This document shows, in pieces, positions 1 through 9,258 of a DNA stretch of 64,000 bases. Made by a program: the position numbers and the translations under genes. The DNA is from Enterovirga aerilata (lineage in GTDB: Bacteria > Pseudomonadota > Alphaproteobacteria > Rhizobiales > Beijerinckiaceae), in contig NZ_JABEPP010000002.1 in NCBI RefSeq assembly GCF_013044135.1, positions 868,001 through 932,000 on the forward strand. Direction: 5' to 3'. The notes beneath the pieces were generated by a model. That model worked only from the letters and a program-made list of their open reading frames with translations. It searched no databases and was not told the origin of the DNA. Numbering within the stretch: the stretch's first letter is position 1; every line of letters starts with the position of its first letter.

Positions 1-1
1 G

Positions 2-1747
2 CGGTTCCCGAACATCGCGGAGGCCGTGTCCGCCCTGCCGGTCGAGACCGCCATCCTCGACGGCGAGGCGGTGATCGTCGACGAGAACGGCGTCTCCGAC
101 TTCTCCGCGCTGCAGAACGCGCTGTCCGACGAGCACGGGCGCGTGGCGAAGAACGCCGTCTTCTACGCCTTCGATCTCCTCTATCTCGACGGCCATGACC
201 TGCGGACGCTGCCGCTCGAGGAGCGCAAGGCGCGGCTCGGAGCGCTCGTGCCGCCGGCGAAAGACGGGTTCCTGCGGCTCAGCGAGCATATCGAGGCCGA
301 TGGCGCCGCGATGGTCAGGAGCGCCTGCCAACTCGGACTAGAGGGCGTGATCTCCAAGCGCCGGGACCGGCCCTATCGCTCCGGGCGCGGCGAGGACTGG
401 CTCAAGACCAAGTGCACCGAGCGCCAGGAATTCGTGGTCGCAGGTTACGTGCCCTCGACAGTCTCCGCCCGTGCCGTCGGCTCGCTCGTGCTCGGTTACT
501 ACGAAGGAGGCGAGCTCAAGCATGCGGGCAAGACAGGAACTGGGTTCACGGCCGAATCCGCCCGCGAAATCTACCGCAAGCTCGAACCTCTGAAGCGCGC
601 GAGTTCCCCCTTCCCGGCGAAGCTCGCGGCGGTCGAGCGCCGGGGCGTGGTCTGGGTCGAGCCGAAGCTCGTGGCCGAGGTCGAGTTCCGGGGCTGGACC
701 GCCGACCGCCATCTCCGGCACGCCTCGTTCAAGGGGCTACGGGACGACAAGACGGCCGACGAGGTCGTCCGCGAGGTGCCGAAGGACAAGGTGGAGGTGG
801 AGACGGCACCGCCGCCGCGACGCGCCGCCTCGATCCGCTCGAAGTGTGGCGGCGAGGTCGCGGGCGTCGCCCTCACCCATGCCGACCGCGTTCTATGGGA
901 CGAGGGGATCACCAAGCTCGACCTGGCCCGGTTCTACGAGGAGATCGCCGACTGGATCCTGCCGCATGTGGCGGGACGGCCGCTCTCGCTCGTGCGCTGC
1001 CCGAACGGAGCGGAGAAGGGCTGCTTCTTCCAGAAACATTCCTGGGCCGGGCTCGGCGACGCCATCCGCCGCGAGACAATCCGCGACGAGGGCGGCAAGG
1101 AAGAGGTCCTCTACGTCGAGGACATCCGGGGCATCGTCTCGCTCGTCCAGGCGAGCGTGCTGGAGATCCACCCCTGGGGCGCGACGATCGGGGACGTGGA
1201 CCGGCCGAACCGTATCACCATGGATCTCGATCCCGGCCCGGGTGTCGCCTGGACCGACGTGATAGCGGCGGCGCGCGACGTCCGTGAACGGCTCCGGGGT
1301 GTCGGGCTCGAATCCTTCGTGAAGACGACCGGCGGCAAGGGCCTGCACGTGGTGGTGCCGCTCACCCCCAAGGCGGACTGGACGGAGGCGAAGACCTTCG
1401 CCCACGCGCTGGCGCTCGCCATGGAGGCCGACGCGCCCGACCGCTACATCGCCAAGGCCTCCAAGCAGGCCCGCAAGGGGCTGATCTACGTCGACTACCT
1501 CCGCAACGGCCGCGGCGCGACCGCGATCTCCGCCTATTCGACCCGCGCGCGCCCGGGGGCACCGGTCTCGGTTCCGCTTGCCTGGTCGGAGCTGTCGCCG
1601 GACCTCGCCCCGAACCACTTCACGATCGCCAATCTCGGCGAGAGGCTCGCGAAGCTGAAGCGCGATCCCTGGGCGGAGATCACCCGGATCGACCAGCTCC
1701 TGCCTACGGCCGAGAAGCCGCGGCGGGCCAGGAAGCGCGCGGCCTGA
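2..1747 (+). CDS. ligD: ATP-dependent DNA ligase LigD, 3' part (5' end outside window)
   Basis: The reading frame is open to the window edge, so the N-terminus, including the ligase lysine motif, is missing. The visible part begins inside the nucleotidyltransferase domain (LDGEAVIVDENG, then LKTKC near base 415), continues through the OB-fold (EFVVAGYVPS, GKTGTGFT), and then holds a primase-like polymerase domain from about base 860 with the metal-binding DLDPG motif near base 1230 and TTGGKGLHVVVPL. The order LIG then POL is that of the Pseudomonas-type enzyme; a phosphoesterase domain may lie upstream. LigD works with Ku in non-homologous end joining; no ku gene is in the window. A GTG at base 26 lies within the domain and is not a credible start. 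Confidence 0.95.
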   Translation, partial: RFPNIAEAVSALPVETAILDGEAVIVDENGVSDFSALQNALSDEHGRVAKNAVFYAFDLLYLDGHDLRTLPLEERKARLGALVPPAKDGFLRLSEHIEADGAAMVRSACQLGLEGVISKRRDRPYRSGRGEDWLKTKCTERQEFVVAGYVPSTVSARAVGSLVLGYYEGGELKHAGKTGTGFTAESAREIYRKLEPLKRASSPFPAKLAAVERRGVVWVEPKLVAEVEFRGWTADRHLRHASFKGLRDDKTADEVVREVPKDKVEVETAPPPRRAASIRSKCGGEVAGVALTHADRVLWDEGITKLDLARFYEEIADWILPHVAGRPLSLVRCPNGAEKGCFFQKHSWAGLGDAIRRETIRDEGGKEEVLYVEDIRGIVSLVQASVLEIHPWGATIGDVDRPNRITMDLDPGPGVAWTDVIAAARDVRERLRGVGLESFVKTTGGKGLHVVVPLTPKADWTEAKTFAHALALAMEADAPDRYIAKASKQARKGLIYVDYLRNGRGATAISAYSTRARPGAPVSVPLAWSELSPDLAPNHFTIANLGERLAKLKRDPWAEITRIDQLLPTAEKPRRARKRAA

Positions 1748-1750
1748 CGG

Positions 1751-2494
1751 TTAGCTCTGCCCGGCCCGCAAGCCGTCCAGCATGGCGCGGATCCTCGCCG
1801 CGGCTTCGGCGAGCGCCGCCCTGTCCCGCCCGCGCGCGACGATCTGGTTCGTGAAGCCGGACGGCGAATAGGACGGGTAGGAGCCGATCGACAGGCCGGG
1901 ATAGGCCTTCGCGATCTCGCCGAGGCCGGCCGCGTAGAGCCCCTCCGGCAGCCCGGCAGCCTCGATCGTCTCGGAGAGGACCGGCTCGCCCTTCACCAGG
2001 CCCGGCGCCACGTTGTCCAGCATCGCCTGCATGATCGCCGGGACGCCCGCCATCACGATGACGTTGCCGATCCTGAAGCCCGGCGCGCGCGAGATCGGGT
2101 TCTCGACGAGCTCCGCCCCGTGCGGGATGCGCGCCATGCGCAGTCGCGCCTCGTTCAGGTCCTCGCGCCTCATCCGCTGGAGCAGCATCTCGACTGCGCG
2201 CGGATCGACGTCGATCGGAACGCCGAATGCCTTAGCGACGCAATCCGCCGTGATGTCGTCATGGGTCGGGCCGATCCCGCCCGTGGTGAACAGGTAGGTG
2301 TAGCGGGAGCGGAGCGCATTCACGGCGCCCACGATCTCCTCCTCCACGTCCGGCACCACCCGGACCTCGCGCAGGTCGATGCCGAGATTGGTCAGGTACT
2401 CGGCGACATAGCCGATGTTCTTGTCCTTGGTCCGGCCGGACAAGATCTCGTCGCCGATGACGAGCAGCGCCGCCGTGATGGTTCCCTCAGCCAT
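1751..2494 (-). CDS. CinA-type competence/damage-inducible protein A (molybdopterin-binding domain)
   Basis: 247 residues covering only the MoaB/Mog-like domain of CinA. The N-terminus (GDEILSGRTKDKN) and FTTGGIGPTHDDIT match the substrate-binding loops of this family. The deamidase domain of full-length CinA is absent, as in many alphaproteobacterial short versions, so a nicotinamide-mononucleotide deamidase role should not be assumed; short members may act as nucleotide pyrophosphatases. Its start overlaps the end of the upstream FkbM gene by 8 bases, so the two are probably co-transcribed and translationally coupled. It converges on ligD with a 3-base gap. Confidence 0.88.
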   Translation of the reverse strand: MAEGTITAALLVIGDEILSGRTKDKNIGYVAEYLTNLGIDLREVRVVPDVEEEIVGAVNALRSRYTYLFTTGGIGPTHDDITADCVAKAFGVPIDVDPRAVEMLLQRMRREDLNEARLRMARIPHGAELVENPISRAPGFRIGNVIVMAGVPAIMQAMLDNVAPGLVKGEPVLSETIEAAGLPEGLYAAGLGEIAKAYPGLSIGSYPSYSPSGFTNQIVARGRDRAALAEAAARIRAMLDGLRAGQS

Positions 2495-3332
2495 CCAGGG
2501 TCTCTCCGCAGGCTCGCTCGAAGACGAGGTTCTGGCGCGTCTTCGCCTTCAATACATATCCCTTGTTTTCCAGGAGGCGGGCGAGATCGATCTGCCAGCG
2601 CGCAAGCCCGTTCTCCAGGATGAGAAGGCGCGGGAAGAGCCGGGACGGCGCCTTGGCGAGATACGGCTCGATGATCAGGTCCTCGGCGCCCTCGACGTCG
2701 AGCTTGATGGCGTCCACCCGTTCGTAGCCCTCGCCCTGGATCAGGTCGAGCAGGGTGCGGGCGGCCACCCGGATCGGCGTCGCGCCGCCGCAGGACACCA
2801 CCTTGAGGCTCGATTCGCCGGCATTGTTCGGGTCGAGGAACAGCGTCACCTCGCCGGTCTTCTCGGCCACCGCGCAATCGATCGCCTTGATGGTCGGGAA
2901 CGCGTTCAGGCGGATGTTGAACGTGAGGCGGTCGTAGATTTCCGGCTGCGGCTCCACCGCGAGGATGCGGGCGGACGGCCCGGCGCGGGATGCGACGAAC
3001 AGCGAATAGGCTCCGACATTCGCCCCGACGTCGATGAAGACGTAGCCCTCGCGGATGTCGGCGGCGAGGATCGCGAGCTCGGCGGCGTCGAAGGTCTGCG
3101 GCGTGAACAGCACCCGCTTCTCGCAGATGTTGTTGTAGGGCCGAACGCGCATGCGAACGCCCCAGGCCTCGATGTCGACCGGCGCTCCGTCGAGCCGGCG
3201 CATGACGAAGCGGCGGACCAGGATGACGGCGCGGCGCGCGAGCCAGGTGTCCGGCAGCGAGCGCGTCCAGTCGATGAGGAAGCGGACGATGCCCTTTGGG
3301 GCATAGGCGCCGTAGGAGGCTGCCTCGATCAT
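2487..3332 (-). CDS. FkbM family SAM-dependent methyltransferase
   Basis: 281 residues. A Rossmann-type SAM site is visible in YVFIDVGANVGAYSLF followed by ILAVEPQPE, and later AIKLDVEGAED, the signature of FkbM methyltransferases that O-methylate sugars or polyketides. The substrate cannot be read from sequence. It is the first gene of a two-gene reverse unit with the CinA-like gene. The start at 3332 lies about 140 bases from the divergent map gene, leaving room for promoters for both directions. Confidence 0.85.
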   Translation of the reverse strand: MIEAASYGAYAPKGIVRFLIDWTRSLPDTWLARRAVILVRRFVMRRLDGAPVDIEAWGVRMRVRPYNNICEKRVLFTPQTFDAAELAILAADIREGYVFIDVGANVGAYSLFVASRAGPSARILAVEPQPEIYDRLTFNIRLNAFPTIKAIDCAVAEKTGEVTLFLDPNNAGESSLKVVSCGGATPIRVAARTLLDLIQGEGYERVDAIKLDVEGAEDLIIEPYLAKAPSRLFPRLLILENGLARWQIDLARLLENKGYVLKAKTRQNLVFERACGETLDG

Positions 3333-3469
3333 TCCGATGAGTTATCAGGGTCCGGCAGGCGGGTGCGGATGGCGTGCTCATCGCACCCCTCTCGCCGGCC
3401 CGCAACCCAGCCCGGCCCGACGCGGCGCTTGCTTCCGCCCGGGCGGCGACTAGATACGTCGTCAGCCCC

Positions 3470-4294
3470 ATGAGTTACGATACAGCCACCCAGACCGAGC
3501 GGAGGGCCGAGCCGCCCCTGCACGGGCCCGAAGCCTTCGAAGGCATGCGCCGTGCCGGCCGCCTCACCGCGGAGGCGCTCGACCTGCTCGTGGAGCACGT
3601 GAAGCCCGGCGTCTCGACCCAGGCCCTCGATGCGCTCGTCTCCGATTTCGCGCGCGACAATGGCGCCTACAGCGCGACGCTGCTCTATCGCGGCTACCCG
3701 AAATCGATCTGCACCTCGATCAACCACGTCGTCTGCCACGGCATCCCGAACGACAAGCCGCTGCGGGAAGGCGACATCCTCAACATCGACGTGACCCTCA
3801 TTCTCGACGGCTGGTACGGCGATTCGAGCCGGATGTACTTCGTCGGCGAGGTGCCGCGACGGGCGGCGCGCCTGTGCGACATCACGCATGAGTGCCTCAT
3901 GCGCGGGATCGAAGCCGTGAAGCCCGGCCGCACCACGAACGCCATCGGGGCCGCCATCCAGTCGCTTGCCGAGCAGGAGCGCTGCTCGGTGGTGCGCGAT
4001 TTCTGCGGCCACGGGCTCGGCCGCGTCTTCCACGACGCGCCGACGATCCTGCATTATGTCGAGCCGAGCTACGACGTCCCGCTGAAGCCGGGCATGCTGT
4101 TCACCATCGAGCCGATGATCAATCTCGGGCGCCCGCAGGTGAAGGTCCTGTCCGACGGCTGGACCGCGGTGACCCGCGACCGCTCCCTCTCGGCCCAGTT
4201 CGAGCACAGCGTCGGTGTGACGGAGAGCGGGGTCGAGATCTTCACGCTGTCCCCGAAGGGCTACCACAAGCCGCCCTACGCCACCGCCGGCTAG
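3470..4294 (+). CDS. map: Methionine aminopeptidase, type I
   Basis: Removes the initiator methionine from nascent proteins. From the ATG at 3470 the protein has 274 residues. All five metal ligands can be seen: Asp in [10 protein letters not shown], Asp in YGDSSRMY, His in [12 protein letters not shown], Glu in FTIEPM and Glu in AQFEHSVGV. The frame is open further upstream to 3374, but that extension (rich in Ala, Arg and Pro) has no family counterpart, and the ATG at 3470 places the conserved core at the usual distance. radC follows after 22 bases, so the two may share a transcript. Confidence 0.95.
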   Translation: MSYDTATQTERRAEPPLHGPEAFEGMRRAGRLTAEALDLLVEHVKPGVSTQALDALVSDFARDNGAYSATLLYRGYPKSICTSINHVVCHGIPNDKPLREGDILNIDVTLILDGWYGDSSRMYFVGEVPRRAARLCDITHECLMRGIEAVKPGRTTNAIGAAIQSLAEQERCSVVRDFCGHGLGRVFHDAPTILHYVEPSYDVPLKPGMLFTIEPMINLGRPQVKVLSDGWTAVTRDRSLSAQFEHSVGVTESGVEIFTLSPKGYHKPPYATAG

Positions 4295-4316
4295 TCTCCG
4301 GGTCGGGCGGTTTCGG

Positions 4317-5009
4317 ATGAGCTCTGACCCGGCCGGCCCGCCCGATCATCTCGGCCATCGCGACAGGCTGCGCGCCCGCTTCGCGGAGACGCGCGGCGAG
4401 GGCATGGCCGATTACGAGTTCCTGGAGCTTCTGCTCTTCCGCTCGATCCCGCGCCGGGACGTGAAGCCGATCGCGAAGCGCCTCATCAAGCGCTTCGGTT
4501 CTTTCGCGGAGGTTCTGGCCGCTCCGCCGCATCTGCTGACGGAGGTTGAGGGCGTGGGCGAGAGCGTCGCGCTCGACCTCAAGATCGTCGAGGCCTCGGC
4601 CAAGCGGCTCGCGCGGGGCTCGGTCGCGAAGCGTCCCGTCCTGTCCTCCTGGAGCGCGGTCCTGGATTACTGCCGGACCGCCATGGCCTTCTCCGACCGC
4701 GAGGAGTTCCGGCTGCTCTTCCTCGACAAGCGCAACGCCCTGATCGCGGACGAACTGCAGCAGCGCGGCACGGTGGACCATACGCCCGTCTATCCGCGCG
4801 AGGTGGTGAAGCGGGCGCTCGAACTCGCCGCGACGGCCGTGATCCTCGTCCACAACCACCCGTCGGGCGACCCCACGCCCTCCTCGGCCGATATCTCGAT
4901 GACGCGCCAGATCATCGACGTGGCGAAGCCGCTCGGGATCGCGGTGCATGACCACATCATCGTCGGCCGCGAAGGCCATGCCAGCATGAAGGGACTGAGG
5001 CTGATCTGA
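4317..5009 (+). CDS. radC: RadC family JAB/MPN-domain protein
   Basis: 230 residues. The N-terminal part holds a helix-hairpin-helix-like region ([16 protein letters not shown]). The C-terminal RadC/MPN domain has the metal site [14 protein letters not shown], the hallmark of the family, and ends at KGLRLI as expected. RadC was named as a DNA repair protein but its biochemical role is unsettled. It lies directly downstream of map in the same direction and converges on aidB 10 bases later. Confidence 0.93.
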   Translation: MSSDPAGPPDHLGHRDRLRARFAETRGEGMADYEFLELLLFRSIPRRDVKPIAKRLIKRFGSFAEVLAAPPHLLTEVEGVGESVALDLKIVEASAKRLARGSVAKRPVLSSWSAVLDYCRTAMAFSDREEFRLLFLDKRNALIADELQQRGTVDHTPVYPREVVKRALELAATAVILVHNHPSGDPTPSSADISMTRQIIDVAKPLGIAVHDHIIVGREGHASMKGLRLI

Positions 5010-5019
5010 ACGTCGTCCG

Positions 5020-6663
5020 TCAGTGCAGGCGCGGCACCGCGCTCCTGGCGATCGCTCCGGCATCGATGCCGCGGGGAAGCGTGCCGAAGGCGCCCGTCCA
5101 GCCGGCATCGAGCCGGCTCGCGACGAAGGCGTCAGCGACCTCCGGCGGCTCGTGCCTCAGAATCAGGCTTCCCGCCAGCATGAGCGCCAGGCGTTCGATG
5201 AAACGCCGCGCCTGGCCTTCGTGAGCCGCGAGGTCGCGGATCTCGTCGTGAAGCGCCGCGAGAGCCGCGTCGAAGCGGCGATCCGCGCCCGCGGCCCGGC
5301 CGATCTCGGCAAGAAGCGCCTCCAGCGAGCCCGGCGCGCGCTGCATCGAGCGCAGCACGTCGAGGCAGATGACATTGCCCGTGCCTTCCCAGATCCCGTT
5401 CAGCGGAGCCTCGCGGTAGAGCCGCGCCATGAGGTGATCCTCGATGAAGCCGTTGCCGCCGTGGCATTCGAGGGCCTCGGTCACGACGGACGTGACCCGC
5501 TTGCAGACCCAGTATTTTGCGATCGGCGCCGCGATGCGCCCGATCAGCCGCTCCGCCTCGTCGGCCTCGCCGTCGAAAGCCGCCGCCACGCGGAAGGACA
5601 GCCAGGCGGCCGCGACCGCCTCCACCTGCAGGTCCGCGAGCACGTTCGTCATGATCGGCTGGTCGATGAGCGAGCGCTGGAAGGCGCGCCGGTTCGCGAC
5701 ATGGTGCGCCGCGTGCGAGATCGCCTGCCGCATGATCCCGCCAGAGGACAGCGCACATTCCAGCCGCGACAGGTGCCCCATCGAGATCGCCTCGCGGATG
5801 CCGTGCCCGTCCTCGCCGACGAGCTGGGCGTAGGCGCCGCGATACTCGACCTCCGAGGAGGCGTTGGAACGGTTGCCCGCCTTCTCCTTGAGCCGCTGGA
5901 TCATGAGGTGGTTGCGCGAACCGTCGGGAAGCCAGCCCGGGACCAGGAAGCACGAGACGCCGGCCTCCGTCCGGGCGAGGGTGATGAAGATGTCCGAGTG
6001 CGGCACCGAGAAGAACCACTTGTGCCCAACGAGGCGCCAGCCTTCGCCGTCCCGCTCGGCGAAGGTCTGGGTCTGGCGCAGATCTGAGCCGCCCTGCTTC
6101 TCGGTCATGGCCATGCCGACCGTGATGCCGGTCTTCCCCGCCGCGGAGGTCTGGCGCGGGTCGTAACGGGTCGAGAGGACCTTGGCCTCCCACTCCGCCG
6201 CAAGCGCCGGATCGCGGCGCAGCGTCGGCACGGAGGCATAGGTCATCAGGATCGGGCACATGATGCCGTTCTCGCCCTGGTTCCAGAGGTAGGACAGGGC
6301 GGCGCGGGCGACCTGCGCACCAGGGCGCCGGTCCGTCCACGAGAGGGAATGCACCTCCTGTCCGATCGCCAGGCCCATCAGCTCATGCCAGGCCGGATGG
6401 AAGTCGATTTGGTCGATCCGGTTGCCGAACCGGTCATGGGTCCTGAGTTCGGGGGTGTGGCGGTTCGCCTGGCGCGCGAGCATCTGGACATGTGCGCTCC
6501 CGACCGTCCGCCCGGCCGCCTCGAGCTTCTGCCGCGCCCAGTCTGCCCCGAAGGCATGCACGATCCGGCCCAGCGCCGGGTCGCTTGAGAAGGCGTCGTA
6601 ATCCGAAAGCGGAGGCGGCTGGTTCAGCACCTCGTGCGTGGCATAGCCGTATCGGTCGAGCAT
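5020..6663 (-). CDS. aidB: AidB-type acyl-CoA dehydrogenase (alkylation response)
   Basis: 547 residues from the ATG at 6663, close to the 541 of E. coli AidB, and similar along its length: NQPPPLSDYD at the start, FHPAWHELM, GMAMTEKQGGSDLR, LVGHKWFFSVPHSD, GNRSNASSEVEY and LNGIWEGTGNVICLDVLR. AidB is a flavoprotein of the acyl-CoA dehydrogenase fold with a DNA-binding C-terminal region, linked to the response to alkylating agents. The frame stays open to 6780, but that extension has no family counterpart and crosses the palindrome at 6711, so the later ATG is preferred. It is transcribed away from the ATP-grasp gene. Confidence 0.93.
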   Translation of the reverse strand: MLDRYGYATHEVLNQPPPLSDYDAFSSDPALGRIVHAFGADWARQKLEAAGRTVGSAHVQMLARQANRHTPELRTHDRFGNRIDQIDFHPAWHELMGLAIGQEVHSLSWTDRRPGAQVARAALSYLWNQGENGIMCPILMTYASVPTLRRDPALAAEWEAKVLSTRYDPRQTSAAGKTGITVGMAMTEKQGGSDLRQTQTFAERDGEGWRLVGHKWFFSVPHSDIFITLARTEAGVSCFLVPGWLPDGSRNHLMIQRLKEKAGNRSNASSEVEYRGAYAQLVGEDGHGIREAISMGHLSRLECALSSGGIMRQAISHAAHHVANRRAFQRSLIDQPIMTNVLADLQVEAVAAAWLSFRVAAAFDGEADEAERLIGRIAAPIAKYWVCKRVTSVVTEALECHGGNGFIEDHLMARLYREAPLNGIWEGTGNVICLDVLRSMQRAPGSLEALLAEIGRAAGADRRFDAALAALHDEIRDLAAHEGQARRFIERLALMLAGSLILRHEPPEVADAFVASRLDAGWTGAFGTLPRGIDAGAIARSAVPRLH

Positions 6664-6710
6664 GGTGTCCTCCCGCCCGGGCTTGGCCGCCCCGCATGCG
6701 GATGCGAGTA

Positions 6711-6731
6711 CCCTGGTCTTTAGACCAAGGG
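6711..6731. promoter_or_regulatory. Inverted repeat in the aidB / ATP-grasp divergent intergenic region, possible operator
   Basis: The core TGGTCT-TT-AGACCA is a perfect 6+6 inverted repeat with two central bases, extended outward by CC and GG with one bulged base. It lies 48 bases upstream of the aidB start and 89 bases upstream of the ATP-grasp start. The layout, and the TGGT..ACCA ends, resemble operators of small dimeric regulators such as GntR-type proteins, but no regulator gene is adjacent and the assignment is an inference. A terminator is unlikely because no T-run follows on either strand. Confidence 0.4.
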
Positions 6732-6819
6732 GAACGTGTTGGCCGGAACCTACCACCAAACTCCGCTTTCCCTGGAACACGACTTGCGTTTAGCGTCGCA
6801 GACTACACCCGGGGGGACG

Positions 6820-8250
6820 ATGGCAGGCGCAGCGTTCGACGAGATGAACGGCAGCGGGAGCGGAACCGATGGCGTCCGCCCCCCGTACGAGGCCCTCAGC
6901 GCCTGGCTGAAGCAGCAACCGCCCGAGTTCTTCAACACCCGCCGCAGCCAGGCGGAGCTCTTCTTCCGCCGGATCGGCATCACCTTCGCGGTCTATGGTG
7001 AGAACGAGACCTCCGAGCGGCTCATCCCCTTCGACATCATTCCGCGCCTTCTCACCAAGGCCGAGTGGTCGTTCCTGGAGCGCGGCCTGAAGCAGCGTGT
7101 GGCGGCGCTCAACGCCTTCCTGAAGGACATCTACGGGCCGCAGGAATGCATCAGGGCGGGGATCATCCCGGCCGACCTCGTCTATCGCAACCCGCACTAC
7201 CGGCTCGAGGTGAAGGACATCCCCATCCCGCACGACATCTATGTCCACGTCGCCGGGATCGACATCGTCCGGGTGGGACCGAACGAGTTCTACGTGCTCG
7301 AAGACAACGCCCGAACGCCGTCGGGCGTATCCTACATGCTCGAGAACCGCGAAGTGATGATGCGGCTCTTTCCCGAGCTCTTCGCCAGGCACCACGTCGC
7401 CCCGGTCGAGAACTATCCGGACGCCCTTCTTGCGACCCTCCGCTCCGTCGCGCCCGAGAGCGTGGCGCGCGACCCGGTCGTCGCCCTTCTCACGCCCGGC
7501 CGCTACAATTCGGCCTTCTACGAGCACTCGTTCCTGGCCGACAAACTCGGGGTGGAGCTGGTGGAGGCGTCCGATCTCTTCGTCAAGGATGAGCGCGTGT
7601 ACATGCGCACGACCCAGGGACCGACGCGGGTGGACGTCATCTACCGCCGAATCGACGACGACTTCCTCGACCCCCTCGTCTTCCGGCCGGATTCGATCCT
7701 CGGCGTGCCCGGCATTATGGGAGCCTACCGGGCCGGCAACGTGACCCTGGCCAATGCGGTCGGGACGGGAATCTCGGACGACAAGGCGGTGTACACCTAC
7801 ATGCCGGAGATCGTCCGGTTCTTCACCGGGGAGGACGCGATCCTGAAGAACGTGCCGACCTGGCGCTGCCGCGAACCGGAGGCGCTGTCGCATGTCCTGG
7901 CACACCTGTCCGAGCTCGTCGTCAAGGAGGTGAACGGCTCGGGCGGCTACGGCATGCTCGTCGGACCGCACGCCTCCAAGAGGGAGCTGGACGAGTTCAC
8001 CCGCAAGCTGAAGCACAACCCGGAGAACTTCATCGCGCAGCCGACGCTCTCGCTCTCGACCTGTCCCACCTTCGTGGCCTCCGGGGTCGCGCCGCGGCAT
8101 GTCGACCTGCGGCCCTTCGTCCTCTCGGGCGCGGACGAGATCAGGATCGTGCCCGGTGGCCTCACCCGGGTCGCGCTCAAGGAGGGTTCGCTCGTCGTCA
8201 ATTCGAGCCAGGGAGGCGGAACGAAGGACACCTGGGTCCTGGACGGCTGA
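6820..8250 (+). CDS. Circularly permuted ATP-grasp type 2 protein (DUF404/DUF407), Anbu-locus member
   Basis: 476 residues from the ATG at 6820, which follows a GGGGGG run 3 bases away. It carries the family signatures: FDIIPRLL near the N-terminus, VLEDNARTPSGVSYMLENR, VVALLTPGRYNSAFYEH, YRRIDDDFLDPL and VKEVNGSGGYGML in the C-terminal half. Proteins of this fold are expected to ligate an amine to a carboxylate with ATP, but the substrate is unknown. It heads a forward run of four genes (ATP-grasp, alpha-E, transglutaminase-like, Anbu peptidase) that recur together in many bacteria. A frame open up to 6736 would add 28 residues with no conserved features. Confidence 0.92.
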   Translation: MAGAAFDEMNGSGSGTDGVRPPYEALSAWLKQQPPEFFNTRRSQAELFFRRIGITFAVYGENETSERLIPFDIIPRLLTKAEWSFLERGLKQRVAALNAFLKDIYGPQECIRAGIIPADLVYRNPHYRLEVKDIPIPHDIYVHVAGIDIVRVGPNEFYVLEDNARTPSGVSYMLENREVMMRLFPELFARHHVAPVENYPDALLATLRSVAPESVARDPVVALLTPGRYNSAFYEHSFLADKLGVELVEASDLFVKDERVYMRTTQGPTRVDVIYRRIDDDFLDPLVFRPDSILGVPGIMGAYRAGNVTLANAVGTGISDDKAVYTYMPEIVRFFTGEDAILKNVPTWRCREPEALSHVLAHLSELVVKEVNGSGGYGMLVGPHASKRELDEFTRKLKHNPENFIAQPTLSLSTCPTFVASGVAPRHVDLRPFVLSGADEIRIVPGGLTRVALKEGSLVVNSSQGGGTKDTWVLDG

Positions 8251-8301
8251 GCGCTCCCCGCCTGACCGAACCGCCCGGCTCCCACCAGCAAGGCCTCCCC
8301 G

Positions 8302-9240
8302 ATGCTTTCCCGCACCGCCGATTCCCTCTTCTGGCTCTCGCGCTATTCGGAGCGCGCCGATTTCGTCGCGCGCATCCTGGATGCGACCCTGCGACTGACC
8401 ACGCTGCCGCAAAGCTACTCCGGCGGGCGGAACGAGTGGGAATCCGCCCTCGCCTCGGCCGGCAACGTGGAGCTCTTCCGGTCGCTCTACTCCGTCGCGA
8501 ACGAGGACACGGTCCGCGACTTCCTCGCCTTCAACCCAAGAAACCCATCCTCCATCCGCAGCTGCATCGAGACCGCGCGGGAGAACGCAAGGTCCGTGCG
8601 GACCGCGCTCACCTCGGAGATGTGGGACGACCTGAACTGCGCCTGGCTGGAGATGAAGAAATACGACAACGACATCAGCCAGGAGGAGTTCGCGCGCTTC
8701 CTCGACTGGGTGAAGCGGGTCGTCCTCACCATCGACGGCTCGGCCTACCGGACCATGCTGCGGAACGATGCCTATTGGTTCACCCGGCTCGGGAGCGCCA
8801 TCGAGCGCGCTGACAATACCGCCCGCATCCTCGACGTGAAATACTACCTGCTCCTACCCGAGACCGAGCGCGTCGGCGGCAGCCTCGACTACTTCCAATG
8901 GACCACGATCCTACGCGAGGTCTCGGCACTCACCGCGTATCACTGGGTCTACCGCGAGAGCGTCAAGCCGTGGCTCGTGGCCGATCTCCTGATCCTGAAC
9001 CGGCAGATGCCGCGCTCGTTCGCGAACTGCTACGAGATCCTCGTGCGCTATCTCGACCTGATCGCCGACGCCTATGGCCGGCGCGGCCCGAGCCAGCGGA
9101 TCGCGACCGGCATGCGCGCGCGTCTCTCGTCATCCAGCATCGACGAGATCTTCTCCCGGGGCCTGCATGAATTCGTGACCGAGTTCATCGACGAGAACAA
9201 TCGCCTCGGCCTGGCCATCGCCGAGCAGTATCTGAGCTGA
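8302..9240 (+). CDS. Alpha-E domain protein (DUF403), Anbu-locus member
   Basis: 312 residues, all helical in character, beginning MLSRTADSLFWLSRYSERAD, the usual N-terminus of the alpha-E family. Further conserved stretches are NPSSIRSCIETARENARSVR, YWFTRLGSAIERADNTARILDVKY and a C-terminus rich in helices. The function is unknown; members always lie near permuted ATP-grasp and transglutaminase-like genes and are thought to form part of a peptide-modifying system. It is 51 bases downstream of the ATP-grasp gene and 18 bases upstream of the transglutaminase gene, consistent with one operon. Confidence 0.9.
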   Translation: MLSRTADSLFWLSRYSERADFVARILDATLRLTTLPQSYSGGRNEWESALASAGNVELFRSLYSVANEDTVRDFLAFNPRNPSSIRSCIETARENARSVRTALTSEMWDDLNCAWLEMKKYDNDISQEEFARFLDWVKRVVLTIDGSAYRTMLRNDAYWFTRLGSAIERADNTARILDVKYYLLLPETERVGGSLDYFQWTTILREVSALTAYHWVYRESVKPWLVADLLILNRQMPRSFANCYEILVRYLDLIADAYGRRGPSQRIATGMRARLSSSSIDEIFSRGLHEFVTEFIDENNRLGLAIAEQYLS

Positions 9241-9258
9241 CGTTCCCTCTCGAGACCC

